From: Pseudomonas avellanae BPIC 631
GTDB taxonomy: Bacteria > Pseudomonadota > Gammaproteobacteria > Pseudomonadales > Pseudomonadaceae
DNA length: 64,000 bases
Reading direction: 5' to 3'
Assembly (NCBI RefSeq): GCF_000444135.1
Contig: NZ_ATDK01000221.1
Coordinates: 1 to 64,000 of the forward strand
Shown here: positions 27,456 through 36,554 of the stretch, piece by piece
How positions within the stretch are numbered: position 1 is the stretch's first letter
Layout: every line of letters starts with the position of its first letter
Position numbers and translations under genes: made by a program
The notes under the pieces: generated by a model
The model's input: only the letters and a program-made list of their open reading frames with translations
What the model was told of the DNA's origin: nothing
The model's database searches: none

Positions 27456-27815
27456 TCACGCCCCCAACCGCCTCCGCCGCGCATCCAGCGCTCGGCGCAG
27501 CGAAACATCCGCATATTCCATGAAAAGCCCCGCCAGACGATTCAGCGCAGCCTCTTCTTCTTCGCCGCCCACGATAGAATCAAAGCCCAGCGCACGCTTG
27601 TTCTGGTCGGGCAGCTCTTCCCAACTGGTCATGAGGTAGGCGTACATCGCGCTGACGATCTGGAGTTTGGTTGGGGAGTCAGATGCCGAAGTCGAGCATG
27701 CGACACACTGCTTGCATCGACTTCGCGTATGCGACAACCCCGAATAACGATGTCTACGACTGAGCAACTGCGACTTTCTGGTTTTCATTTGGCCTCCTTG
27801 AGCGCGTGCGAGCAT
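27456..27815 (-). CDS. Hypothetical protein, possibly a gene fragment
   Basis: The last ~75 residues (from T-K-L-Q-I-V-S-A-M-Y-A-Y-L-M to A-R-R-R-R-L-G-A) have a believable composition, with an acidic G-G-E-E-E-E-A-A-L-N patch and a helical C-terminus. The first ~45 residues are Cys/Ser/Arg-rich and look non-coding, so the true start is probably internal. The family is not recognised. It lies upstream of the toxin remnant on the same strand. Confidence 0.35.
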   Translation of the reverse strand: MLARAQGGQMKTRKSQLLSRRHRYSGLSHTRSRCKQCVACSTSASDSPTKLQIVSAMYAYLMTSWEELPDQNKRALGFDSIVGGEEEEAALNRLAGLFMEYADVSLRRALDARRRRLGA

Positions 27816-27908
27816 CCTTGAGAAAGCATTTTAAATGAAAAACCCATTTTGGGATAATCCCAAATCAGGTTTATTTAGGTAGCCGGACTATTCAGACGGC
27901 GCGCCTAC

Positions 27909-28151
27909 GTGAAAACCATCCATAACGCTCGCTACCAAGCGCTGCTTGATCTTTTGCTGGAAGCGCGCAGTGCGGCTGGCATAACGCAAAAGGAATTGGC
28001 AGCCCGGCTCGGCCGACCACAGTCTTTTGTATCAAAAACAGAGAACGCCGAACGCAGGCTCGATGTGATTGAGTTCATGGATGTCTGCAGGGGGATCGGG
28101 ACTGATCCGTATGCGTTGCTCAGCAAGCTGGAAGCCATTGAGCCGCGCTGA
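27909..28151 (+). CDS. Small XRE-family transcriptional regulator
   Basis: An 80-residue single-domain Cro/CI-type DNA-binding protein. The HTH is I-T-Q-K-E-L-A-A-R-L-G-R-P-Q-S-F-V-S-K at residues ~26-44, followed by E-R-R-L-D-V-I-E-F. It carries no partner domain and no toxin gene is adjacent. It begins with GTG. It probably regulates its own or a nearby promoter. Confidence 0.78.
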   Translation: MKTIHNARYQALLDLLLEARSAAGITQKELAARLGRPQSFVSKTENAERRLDVIEFMDVCRGIGTDPYALLSKLEAIEPR

Positions 28152-28207
28152 CCGACCACGGCGTTTGTGCAGCAGCTTCGTTCTTTTCAGTCAGATTAGC
28201 CGGGGGC

Positions 28208-29059
28208 TTACCGACACCCCGTAAACTCCAGACCTCTCCACACCTTCCAGGCCTCTTCCCATCCGGTTTCGTGGGTCGCACCCGCAACGATAATCAGCAG
28301 ACTGCATGCTGTGTGGCCCAGTAGCCGGTTATAACGCTTCGCTAATTCAGTGGGTATCATTTCGTCACCTGCTCCTGAAAAGTGACGCTGAGGTATAAGC
28401 GCCAAGCGCTGGGTGTAATCCAGTGGGTCAAGTGACCCGCTGAGCGGCGAAAGGCTTTTTGTTTTTATCCATTGTGTCGGGTCGAGGTTGCCCGCGAGGG
28501 TCTGAACACCAGTCACGTCATCCCGCTGCGCAGCGAGCAACAGTGCCAGGGTAGCGCCACCGGAATAGCCGATTAACTCAAACTCACGGTTACCGTAGCG
28601 GTGTTTCAATTGGTCCAGCGCCTGGCTGATGCTGGCGACGACTTCAGGAGAGAAGCGCCGATGGGTCCAGAGCGCGGAGTTGCACGCTGCGGTCTTGATG
28701 AACTGGCAGGGTCGCGCCAGGTAAGCATTGGGCGTCGGATCGTTGATTGCCAGGCTCGGTACAAGCAGTTTCCGTGGGCTTGGATCAAGACTGGGCTGGG
28801 TTGCCGTGGCCCAGGCGTGACCGTCGCCTTCCAGATATACCCGCAGGCGCGCGGCCTTGAAGGTCTCTGGCGGCAATAGCGCGATCAGCGGAAAAGGCTG
28901 TCCCGGCAGGATCTGCATCTGCCGGTGGTGCTCGTCCGCCAATTGTTGCAATGCGGCGCTTGGCGACTGACAACCCGAGATGAAGGCGCTGACCAGCAGC
29001 GCCATCAAAACCCCATGAATACCGACCCGGCGTTGTTCGCAAGGACGATGCCCGTTCAT
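28208..29059 (-). CDS. Lipoprotein alpha/beta hydrolase
   Basis: A 283-residue predicted lipoprotein (lipobox I-S-G-C near residue 29) with an alpha/beta-hydrolase core. The nucleophile elbow is G-Y-S-G-G-A near residue 165, and a C-terminal G-A-T-H-E-T holds the likely His. It may act on an envelope ester. Its ATG overlaps the autotransporter stop codon (TGATG), so translation is coupled to that gene. The substrate is unknown. Confidence 0.75.
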   Translation of the reverse strand: MNGHRPCEQRRVGIHGVLMALLVSAFISGCQSPSAALQQLADEHHRQMQILPGQPFPLIALLPPETFKAARLRVYLEGDGHAWATATQPSLDPSPRKLLVPSLAINDPTPNAYLARPCQFIKTAACNSALWTHRRFSPEVVASISQALDQLKHRYGNREFELIGYSGGATLALLLAAQRDDVTGVQTLAGNLDPTQWIKTKSLSPLSGSLDPLDYTQRLALIPQRHFSGAGDEMIPTELAKRYNRLLGHTACSLLIIVAGATHETGWEEAWKVWRGLEFTGCR

Positions 29060-31349
29060 CAGAAGTCGTAACGCACTTTTGCCGAAAACACGTCGGCATT
29101 GAAGCCGGACTTTCCGATGTAGTCGTAGTTGACGCCCAATGTAACTGCGCCCAGTTTGTAATCGGCACCTACACCGGCTTCGTAGCTGTCACGCACCGCT
29201 TTGGCGCCAGTTGTCACGAACGGCGTGCTGCCGAGCAAAAAGGTCGATGTACTCTGAGCCTCGTCGGCGGCGAAGTCATGGTAAGCCATCAGCTTGGCCT
29301 GCGGCTCCAGCGTGCCGGCACCCAAGGTGAAACTGCCAGCCACACGCATACCTGCGCCCAACTCAATCGCCTCATAACGCTGGTCTTCTACTTTCAGCGC
29401 AGCCGAAGAACCTTTTTCGCGGTAGCCATCAATGTTTACCTGGCTGTAACGCGCAGCAAGACGTGGCTCGATCAGTACTTGCGGGCTAACGTGGTAGGTG
29501 TAGCCGCCCACCAGATTCAGGCCCAGCAGGTCACTGTCGTAATCGGCCTTGGCACGTGTGCCCGCGATGCTGCGCTTGCTCTGGTTGTCGTTGAAGCCGT
29601 AAGTCAGGCTGGTATCCACGAAATAGTTGCCCTGCTCAAACCCGCCGTACAGCGTATAGGCATGGCTCTCGACGTCGGTTTGGTTGCCACTTTTGCCATT
29701 CACATCGGTGTTGATGAAGCTATAGGCCAGTCCCAGGGTCAGGTTTTCATTGACCTTGCCGTCAGCACCTACTGCGATTCCGTTGCTGTAGGCGTTGTAG
29801 CCGGCAATGCCGTCACGCCGGTCTTGAGTGGCGTCGCTGTAGAGTGACTGGACCCAAACACCCGCATCTTTGAAGCCTTCACCAGAGGATGCACCGCGTA
29901 TCGAACTGGTGCGGCTGCCCGTCACATTGCTGATCAGGCTCTGGCTGGTGGTGGCGGCGCTTCTGGCCCCACCGCTGACTTCCGGGGCCAACTCCGAAGC
30001 CAGTTTGGCAACTTGACCTCCATCCGCGTTCAACAAGAGCTGTTTGAACGAGTCGCTGTCATTCAATCTGCTGATGATGCTGTCACCGGTCAAGGTGACC
30101 AGTGTTGCCTGTTCATTAACTGAGCCGCCGTTATCAGCAACTACCTGGGCGACCTCTTCCCGGCCTTTACCGGTGACTACAGCCACCACGTTTTTGCCGT
30201 CGACGGTATAGCTGTCGATTTTAAGTAGCGCCGAGGTACTGACCACATCGAGCTTGCCGACAGGATCGACCGCTTTTCCATCTTTGCTCAGTAATTCGAT
30301 CTTACCTGCTTCGATGAGCTGGTAAGTCGTGCCGTTGGCGTTGAAGTCGTCACCCTTGGCTGCCAGCTTCACTTGCGCGCCCTGTTCGAACTGGGTAGTG
30401 CCGGTCACTTTCAGCACCGCAATTTTAGCATCAGTGGCATTGCTCAGATTCAGGCCGAGCGCAGAGTTGCCGTCGACATAGAGGTCACCATTAATGCTGG
30501 TGTGCGTGGACTCGAAGGTCATGGTAGTGGGGCTGCCGGAAGTGCCGCCAACGGAAACCTCGCCGCCCGTCTTGAGACGAATGTTGTAGCCATCTGTACG
30601 GCTGTCAGTACCAGTGAAAGAGGTATCACCTTCCAACTCGATATTGCTCAGGTCTATCAGGTGCCGACCACAACGCTGCCTTTTCTCAGGATCAGCTCGA
30701 CCGGTCGGTTGCTTTTTGAAGCGTCGATGGCTCTGTCTGCAGAAATGATCGAGCCGGTGTTGTAGATGTTGAAGTCGCCCCGCTCGATGAACCAGGGTTG
30801 AGCATTGCTAAGGCTGTATCGGGTAGTACCGATCGCAATAGCAGCGCCCTCCCCACGAATTGTCCCCGCATTGGTGATATAAGCATTGGAGCCAGTGATC
30901 GTGGCACCGTCGATGCGAAGGCCTTTAGAGCCCGTACCCGTGGCGGAAATGCTGCCCTGGTTGTCGAAAACAGCCAGACTCGTCGCGACATCCAGAGCAG
31001 TCGCCCCTGTACCCACCACATCAATCAGGCCGCGGTTGATAACGCTGCCGACAATTCTGCCGCCTTCGAGACTGACGCCTTTGGCATCTTCACCGCCGGC
31101 AAGGTTGCCGGAGTTGTTGATGTTCGCGTTGAGGATCAGATCCCTGTCAACGGTCGAACCGCTGAGTTTGATCGCATCTTTAACCGTACTGCCGGTATAG
31201 GCGCCGTTGATTTCAAGATTGCCAGTATGGGTCTGACGCTCGCTGTTGTAGCCCGCATTGGTCAGTTGGACAGTTTCAGCAAAAGCCGGGATAGCAGTTG
31301 CAGCCACAGCCATGGCGAGAAGGGTCTTGCGAAAAATCACAGCGGTCAC
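29059..31349 (-). pseudogene. Autotransporter (type Va), split by a -1 frameshift
   Basis: Reading begins at 31349 with a signal peptide (cleavage near A-F-A, residue 23) and a repeat-rich beta-helix passenger, then stops at 30657 after S-V-V-V-G-T. In the frame one base back, the protein resumes at once (I-D-L-S-N-I-E-L-E-G-D-T-S) and runs to 29059 with a complete outer-membrane beta-barrel domain (~270 residues, from V-W-V-Q-S-L-Y-S-D to the terminal K-V-R-Y-D-F). A single-base loss near 30650-30660 explains the break. No slippery heptamer or homopolymer is seen, so programmed shifting is unlikely. Surface adhesin or enzyme role unknown. Confidence 0.82.
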
Positions 31350-31527
31350 GATTCATTCCTTATGTTGGGGCGTTTCCATGCGTAGCGGGAACCTGCTGCG
31401 GCAAAAAATGGCGATTGGCCACATAGAAGAGCGCGGCGAGAATAAAGTAACAGCCTTGAAATAACATCAAATATTATCGGTACATTCATGCCTCGTTAAA
31501 CTGTGCAGGTGTTCGGGCTTATGATGT
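31350..31527. other. Gap between autotransporter start and glycan locus
   Basis: No gene is seen. The segment is AT-richer than the surroundings and contains the autotransporter promoter side (minus strand) and the 3' end of the WavE-like gene's transcript. No confident terminator or promoter was identified. Confidence 0.3.
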
Positions 31528-32571
31528 CTAAACCCTATACGACCCCACATGCCCCAGCTTCCTGGTCTTTCGCCAACACGAGCGTACAACTCTTGCCAGC
31601 GGTGGCGAGAGGCTGAACATGACGACGGTTGCGAACGATATCCACCAGCCGGGGCGCAGGCAGTTGAGTACGTATTGGTTGAGCCAGATGCGCGCTATTC
31701 TCGACCGGTAAGCGCCAGGCCCAAGGCGCCCTAGTTGCTCTATGTCATGTGCTGTGTAGAGCGTTTTCAGCACGTAGCTGTTTGCGGTAAAGCGCTCGGG
31801 GAAATCGACCCCGGCTTCCTGGTGGTTCAATACCCTGAAATTGCACCTCAAGACGTTATCCCACAGCTTCAGATTGCTAAGGCCTACCTGGCAGGGTTTC
31901 GCAAGTCGGGCGTCGATACCGCGCCTGCGCATGAGGCCAAGCATGAGTGCCTGTTCGCTCACCATACGCGCGGATGTATAGCCGATGAAGTTTCCGAACG
32001 GGTTGCGAGACGGCGTGTTGTTGAAGAGTTCTTCTCTTTTGAACAACGGCTGTACCCACATGGCAAGCATGGCGTCACGGGTGCCGAACTGGACCAGGTC
32101 CGATATGTGAAACAGCATCGGCATCTGTTCAGGGTTGCGAATGTAAAGCGTCGTGGTGGTGATAGGCGTGTCGAACAATCGGGGCTCGACGGGCTCGTTG
32201 TCATCTGGCCGGCCGATGACAGCAAGTGCAGCGCTGGTCAGGTTGTGATCAGCGCGCATCTTCATGATGTAAGGCCGTGCTGCAGCCTGAATCCCGTACA
32301 GCGTTGATCGCAGCATGCGATTGACGTTGATCTGATTGCCGGCATCGTCGACGAAGGTACCGGGATCATCCGACAGAATAATCTGGTCAGCTTCCGCTGA
32401 AGAAACATCTTCAGTGCGCCAGGTTGAAACGATGATTTCCGCGTGTGGCAAATGCGTTCTTATCGATGCGATGCAGGCGAAGATGTTCCGCTTGGGGCTT
32501 AAGTTTCGATAGAGAGGGCCCTGGATAACCACACTGATCTTTGTGGAATCAACGGCCGCAAGATGAGGCAT
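31528..32571 (-). CDS. WavE-like surface-polysaccharide protein (glycosyltransferase-like)
   Basis: A 347-residue protein of the WavE lipopolysaccharide-synthesis family. The start I-S-V-V-I-Q-G-P-L-Y is typical, followed by I-I-V-S-T-W and the D-x-N-R-M-L-R-S-T/K-M-R-A-D-H type core. A hydrophobic segment at about residues 310-330 near the C-terminus may anchor it to the membrane. It is the last gene of the eight-gene glycan locus, 125 bp downstream of the cupin. It is the only recognisable glycosyltransferase-type protein in the cluster. Confidence 0.78.
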   Translation of the reverse strand: MPHLAAVDSTKISVVIQGPLYRNLSPKRNIFACIASIRTHLPHAEIIVSTWRTEDVSSAEADQIILSDDPGTFVDDAGNQINVNRMLRSTLYGIQAAARPYIMKMRADHNLTSAALAVIGRPDDNEPVEPRLFDTPITTTTLYIRNPEQMPMLFHISDLVQFGTRDAMLAMWVQPLFKREELFNNTPSRNPFGNFIGYTSARMVSEQALMLGLMRRRGIDARLAKPCQVGLSNLKLWDNVLRCNFRVLNHQEAGVDFPERFTANSYVLKTLYTAHDIEQLGRLGPGAYRSRIARIWLNQYVLNCLRPGWWISFATVVMFSLSPPLARVVRSCWRKTRKLGHVGSYRV

Positions 32572-32696
32572 GTTTTAAACCTTGTAATGGGAAACGACCG
32601 CTAACAACGGCAAGAACAGATCAGTCAGATGGATCTTGCAGCTCGCTCGCCGACGCATGACCAAGGCCTGGATGGTGCTCTATAGGGGGGCATGCG

Positions 32697-33017
32697 TCAG
32701 ACCACGTACTTGTCATCGAGCGCACCCGGCAACTTGACGACCACGGTGGTCGCATCGGTAAGCGCCTCGAAAGCCGTGATATCGCCGGGTTCAAGAACGA
32801 TGATGTCGCCGGCCTCCCAGACTTTATCGCGCATGATGACTGACCCGCAAAGCAGCACCGTTATCTCGGTGGCAACCTTGTGATAGTGAGCCACTTCCCT
32901 GTCGCCGGCCTTGTAATGCTTGATGCCCACCTCGCAGGACTCGGTATTGAACGCGGACGGTTCAAACCCGCCCACAAACCAGCCTTTGACCATGTCCTCC
33001 AGCTTTGCCGTTTTCAT
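32697..33017 (-). CDS. Small cupin-domain protein
   Basis: A 106-residue single-domain cupin. H-Y-H-K and a downstream E (residues ~44-52) match the first cupin motif, and the barrel continues with G-D-I-I-V-L-E-P-G-D. A metal site is therefore likely. It overlaps the stop of the upstream nucleotidyltransferase-like gene by 4 bp. In glycan loci such proteins act as isomerases or epimerases on sugar phosphates, but the reaction here is unknown. Confidence 0.7.
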   Translation of the reverse strand: MKTAKLEDMVKGWFVGGFEPSAFNTESCEVGIKHYKAGDREVAHYHKVATEITVLLCGSVIMRDKVWEAGDIIVLEPGDITAFEALTDATTVVVKLPGALDDKYVV

Positions 33018-33745
33018 CGAATGTCCGCCATTTCAAACGCGTGAAGCTGGTTCTGGGTTTTCAAGGGGCGGTACTGACGGGGTTCAATCCGGTAGGCACC
33101 AATTTTCTTGCGTAACAGCACCAGTTCATTGAGGGCTGGAGCGATGTAGAAGTGGTCGTTGACCCTCGCGTCCTTGCGAATCATTTCCTTGGCGGCAGAG
33201 ACAAACAGCGAACCGGATTTGAACCAGTACATACCTGCAATGGCGTGGGGACTGATCGGATTCTTTTCGGCAGCCTCGATAACGCGCTGGTCGCTGTCCA
33301 GGCGTGCAAATGAATAACGAGGGTGCAGAGAGTTGAAGATGACGACACCGGCGTCCTCGTTCGCCTCCCGAAACCCACGCAGCACCTCTCGCAGTTCTAT
33401 GTCGAGAAAATCACTGACGCTGAGGATCAGCAGCTCATCATCGTTATCGATTTGCCCGCTCGCCAGAAGCGCGGTGCAGGCAGCGCCCTGGGTGATGTTG
33501 TGAACGGGAAGAACGCTGGCAGAAGGATGCATCTGCTGGACCATGTTGCGCAGGTGCAAACGGATCACGTCGTCATTAGAGAACGTGCAGATGATCCTGC
33601 GCGGCTCAAGCGCGGCACAATTATCGATCAGCGTGTGGATCAATGGCTTGCCGTTGTACTCGCACAAGTATTCGGGGTACTCGCCATCGCCGGGCTGCGC
33701 TTCGCTCTTTTTGCCCGACAGAAGAATGATGTTCAGTGTGCTCAC
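33014..33745 (-). CDS. Nucleotidyltransferase-like protein with degenerate signature
   Basis: A 243-residue Rossmann-type NTP-transferase-like protein. Its end (F-Y-I-A-P-A-L-N-E-L) and middle (T-Q-G-A-A-C-T-A-L-L-A-S-G) line up with the nucleotidyltransferase at 35010-35771. The first loop, however, reads L-L-S-G-K-K-S-E-A-Q-P-G-D-G-E-Y-P instead of a G-x-G-x-R loop. It may bind a different nucleotide or act as a partner subunit. A GTG start at 33745 overlaps the HAD gene stop. Confidence 0.68.
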   Translation of the reverse strand: MSTLNIILLSGKKSEAQPGDGEYPEYLCEYNGKPLIHTLIDNCAALEPRRIICTFSNDDVIRLHLRNMVQQMHPSASVLPVHNITQGAACTALLASGQIDNDDELLILSVSDFLDIELREVLRGFREANEDAGVVIFNSLHPRYSFARLDSDQRVIEAAEKNPISPHAIAGMYWFKSGSLFVSAAKEMIRKDARVNDHFYIAPALNELVLLRKKIGAYRIEPRQYRPLKTQNQLHAFEMADIR

Positions 33746-34380
33746 AGGCTGGCCACCTTGTCGGCGTTGATCTGTTCGACTCGGCCAAGGATGTTGTTGA
33801 GGTTTGCATCGCAGGTTTGCGCAACAACCAGAACATGGGCTCCCGAGGCTCTGGCGGCCTTGATGCCATTTTCGTTGTCTTCGACGATCAGGCACTCTTC
33901 GGGCTTCATGCCAAGCTGCTTGATGGCTTTGGTGTAGATGTCGGGCGCGGGCTTTGCGTGCGCCACGTCTTCGTTGGAAAGTTGCAGGTCGAGGTATTTA
34001 TCAAGATCTGCCCTGCCCATCATGACCTCCACGGTGTTGCGAATGGAGTTGGACGCAACGGCCAGCTTGTAGCCCAGGGTTTTCAGCGATGACAACGCAT
34101 ACTGATGCACAAACGTCGGTTTGCACTGGGCGTGGACAATCTCCATGGTGTATTGCTGTTTCATCTCGTTGATGAAGGTGTGCAAGGCAACCGGCAGGTC
34201 ACGTTCGATACTCAACATGTCGAGTTTTCGCGAAGTGGGCAGACCGTCATAGGCCGTCAGGTGTTCGTGGCGACTGATGGTGTAGCCGAACAGACTGAGC
34301 GCTTTGTTCAGTGCATCGTAGTGCCACTCCTTCGCTTCGATGAGGACACCATCCATATCGAAAATCACTGCCTTGATCAT
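33742..34380 (-). CDS. HAD-superfamily sugar-phosphate phosphatase/mutase-like
   Basis: A 212-residue HAD hydrolase of the beta-phosphoglucomutase-like kind. Asp8 and Asp10 are in F-D-M-D-G-V-L, the cap domain follows, and V-E-D-N-E-N-G-I-K-A supplies the metal-binding acidic pair. It should be a phosphatase or phosphomutase acting on a small sugar or polyol phosphate. It overlaps the following gene by 4 bp and lies 7 bp after the GDPD-like gene. Confidence 0.82.
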   Translation of the reverse strand: MIKAVIFDMDGVLIEAKEWHYDALNKALSLFGYTISRHEHLTAYDGLPTSRKLDMLSIERDLPVALHTFINEMKQQYTMEIVHAQCKPTFVHQYALSSLKTLGYKLAVASNSIRNTVEVMMGRADLDKYLDLQLSNEDVAHAKPAPDIYTKAIKQLGMKPEECLIVEDNENGIKAARASGAHVLVVAQTCDANLNNILGRVEQINADKVASL

Positions 34381-34387
34381 GATTGCC

Positions 34388-35008
34388 TCACTTGAAGAAA
34401 ATGGCTGCGTCTGCGGGAGTATCAGTGCACAGCGTCAAACGGTTCTCCGACCTGAACTCAACCAACTGTTGCCAGAGCGCCATGCAGTCGCGGCCGTGCA
34501 GTTCCGGTGAAACCACACAGACCTGCTTGCCTTGTGACAAAAGATCGCCAATGACCTGATTGGAAAACCACTCGCCGTCGAAACCATCAAGCCAGACGCC
34601 TGCTGCCCTTTCGAGCCAGGCGGGTGAAGGTTCAACGTCGCTGAGGCGGGAATAGGTGATGACCTCTTCGTCGAGGTAACTGCGCATGTCCGGAACAGCC
34701 ATGTCGAAGACGAACCAGTTGCTGTGGCCGTAACGGGCAAACGTCTTTTTGAGCGCCAGCGCCATGCCATCGGCCTTGACGTTGATGGCCAGAGGCAGGT
34801 TGCGACCCGCCATGATGTCGAGCAGACCGTCGAGCGTCAGTTCGCCGCCCACGGGCATGTCATGAGAAATCACGAGTTGACCCGCCACATCACGAACATC
34901 GGTTTCGGTACCGAAACCGAAACCGAAGTCGAATGATCGATGGAAGGCTTGCGTCAGGTTACGCTCGGGCTTGTGCAGCCAGTAGCCGCGATGGCTGATG
35001 ATCTGCAT
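34388..35008 (-). CDS. Glycerophosphodiester phosphodiesterase-like protein
   Basis: A 206-residue TIM-barrel protein of the PLC-like phosphodiesterase superfamily. The catalytic residues are in place: H-R-G at residues 6-8, the metal-binding E-T-D near residue 35, and I-S-H-D-M near 49. It has no signal peptide, so it would act in the cytosol. It may process a glycerophospho- or polyol-phosphate intermediate of the glycan. It starts 1 bp before the preceding gene ends. Confidence 0.78.
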   Translation of the reverse strand: MQIISHRGYWLHKPERNLTQAFHRSFDFGFGFGTETDVRDVAGQLVISHDMPVGGELTLDGLLDIMAGRNLPLAINVKADGMALALKKTFARYGHSNWFVFDMAVPDMRSYLDEEVITYSRLSDVEPSPAWLERAAGVWLDGFDGEWFSNQVIGDLLSQGKQVCVVSPELHGRDCMALWQQLVEFRSENRLTLCTDTPADAAIFFK

Positions 35009-35009
35009 G

Positions 35010-35771
35010 TCAGTTCCCGACGCCCGAGGCTGCCTGCCGGCTTAAAGGCAGTGACAGAAACAGGTTCAGATCGACGGGTATGCCAAGGCCATACATGCCA
35101 TGACCCTCAGCGCCAATGCTGTAATGAACGACCTTTGCGCCTTGCTCGATGAGCTCGTTGTAAGCCGGCGCGACGTAGAACTCGCCGTTGACGCGAAGAT
35201 CTTTCAGGACCATCGCGTCGATGGCTGATATCAGCTGGCCGCCACTGCGAAAGTTGTAGATGCCGACAGTGGCTTCGTCCGAGATGACTTCCTTTTCAAC
35301 CACGCGATTGATGTGGCCTTGTGAATTGAACCCCACGAATGACCACTTCGGATCGCTGGCTTTCATGGTCATGATCAGGCCTGCGGCATCGCATTCGTTC
35401 ATTGCATGCAGATAGGCATTGATGTCTACGTCAACGTACTGGTCGCTGTTGGCAATCATCACTTGCTGGTCATAATCGATCAGGTGCCTTGCTGCGTAAA
35501 CAGTGCAGGCCGCACCACCGGTCAAACCGCCAAGTTCGACGATGTCGCAACCGGGTGCCCAGGCATTCAGTTTTTCTCTGAGCCCGTAGGCCGCGACCTG
35601 TTCCGCCTGACAGATAAAGATGAAGCTGTGCGGGCAGTCAGGTGTCAGGTTATCAATCACGACCTTGATCATCGGCACACCATGCACAGGGATCAGTGGC
35701 TTTGGGGCCGTGTAGCCTGCAACGGCAAAGCGACTCCCGGCTCCGGCCATTGGAACGATAATTTGCAGCAT
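35010..35771 (-). CDS. Sugar/polyol-phosphate nucleotidyltransferase
   Basis: A 253-residue NTP-transferase. The signature P-M-A-G-A-G-S-R-F lies at residues 7-15 and P-K-P-L-I-P at 23-28; D-Q-Y-V-D-V-D is the likely metal-binding acidic site. It should activate a sugar or polyol phosphate with CTP or UTP. It is probably the main activating enzyme for the exported glycan and lies 79 bp downstream of the ABC ATPase. Confidence 0.82.
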   Translation of the reverse strand: MLQIIVPMAGAGSRFAVAGYTAPKPLIPVHGVPMIKVVIDNLTPDCPHSFIFICQAEQVAAYGLREKLNAWAPGCDIVELGGLTGGAACTVYAARHLIDYDQQVMIANSDQYVDVDINAYLHAMNECDAAGLIMTMKASDPKWSFVGFNSQGHINRVVEKEVISDEATVGIYNFRSGGQLISAIDAMVLKDLRVNGEFYVAPAYNELIEQGAKVVHYSIGAEGHGMYGLGIPVDLNLFLSLPLSRQAASGVGN

Positions 35772-35849
35772 GGAAATCCCTGTGTGAAATAGTGTTTACC
35801 CAGTCGATAGAAGCCTGACGCCTTGAAATTTTAAACTTCAAAAAAGAGA

Positions 35850-36554
35850 CTAATAGCAACCGTGTTCAATCATCCGGCCACGCTCAAGCTTCAAATATCG
35901 CTGACAAAATGCTCTGCCTTCTTCTACGGCGTGAGTCACCAGAATCAAGGCCATGCCGTCATCCTGCAGACTGCGAATTCGTTCATGGCACTTGAGTTTG
36001 AATTCTTCATCACCCACAGCAAGCACCTCATCAGCCAGTAACGTCTGTGGCTCCACATGGACAGCAACCGAAAACCCTAGGCGCATGTACATGCCCGAGG
36101 AATAATTCTTCACCGGTGTATCGATAAAGTTTCCCAGACCGGAGAAATCGACGATCTCGTTAAAGCGCGAACGTATTTCCTTATTGCTCAAGCCAAACAG
36201 GCTGGCGTTCAAGTAAATATTTTCTTCGTCGGTCAGCTCGGGATGAAAGCCAACGCCAATTTCAATCAAAGGTGCTACACGGCCAACGGTGGTCAAACGG
36301 CCGCTGGTAGGCAAAAGGATTCTTGAGACAAGCTGCAAAAGCGTGCTTTTGCCTGAACCGTTGTGCCCCACAAGCGCTAGCGATTCGCCCTTGTGCAAGG
36401 TGAACGACACGTCGCTTACCGCCATGAATTTTTCGGCGCGCTCACGGTATTGAGCATCAAATAGCCCCAGAAACTTTTTCTTCAAACCGCCCATGTTGTG
36501 GCGCAAGACGAACTGCTTGGTGAGGTTTTCGGCCTTGATGACGACGTTGCTCAT
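35850..36554 (-). CDS. Polysaccharide ABC exporter ATPase (Wzt/KpsT/TagH type)
   Basis: A 234-residue ATPase. The Walker A motif is G-H-N-G-S-G-K-S-T near residue 62, the signature Y-S-S-G-M-Y-M-R-L near 150 and Walker B L-L-A-D-E near 170. It lacks the C-terminal carbohydrate-binding domain of long Wzt proteins, so it resembles KpsT. The ATG at 36554 overlaps the permease stop. It powers export of a lipid-linked glycan. Confidence 0.88.
   Translation of the reverse strand: MSNVVIKAENLTKQFVLRHNMGGLKKKFLGLFDAQYRERAEKFMAVSDVSFTLHKGESLALVGHNGSGKSTLLQLVSRILLPTSGRLTTVGRVAPLIEIGVGFHPELTDEENIYLNASLFGLSNKEIRSRFNEIVDFSGLGNFIDTPVKNYSSGMYMRLGFSVAVHVEPQTLLADEVLAVGDEEFKLKCHERIRSLQDDGMALILVTHAVEEGRAFCQRYLKLERGRMIEHGCY

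Noticed and set aside
24326-28200. Intact prophage or genomic island with attachment sites
   Set aside because: A repressor and TA remnants are present, but there is no integrase, no structural gene, no tRNA and no flanking direct repeat that I could identify.
30640-30665. Programmed -1 frameshift in the autotransporter
   Set aside because: There is no X-XXY-YYZ slippery heptamer or downstream pseudoknot that I can see at the frame change, so a mutation or a sequencing error is more likely.
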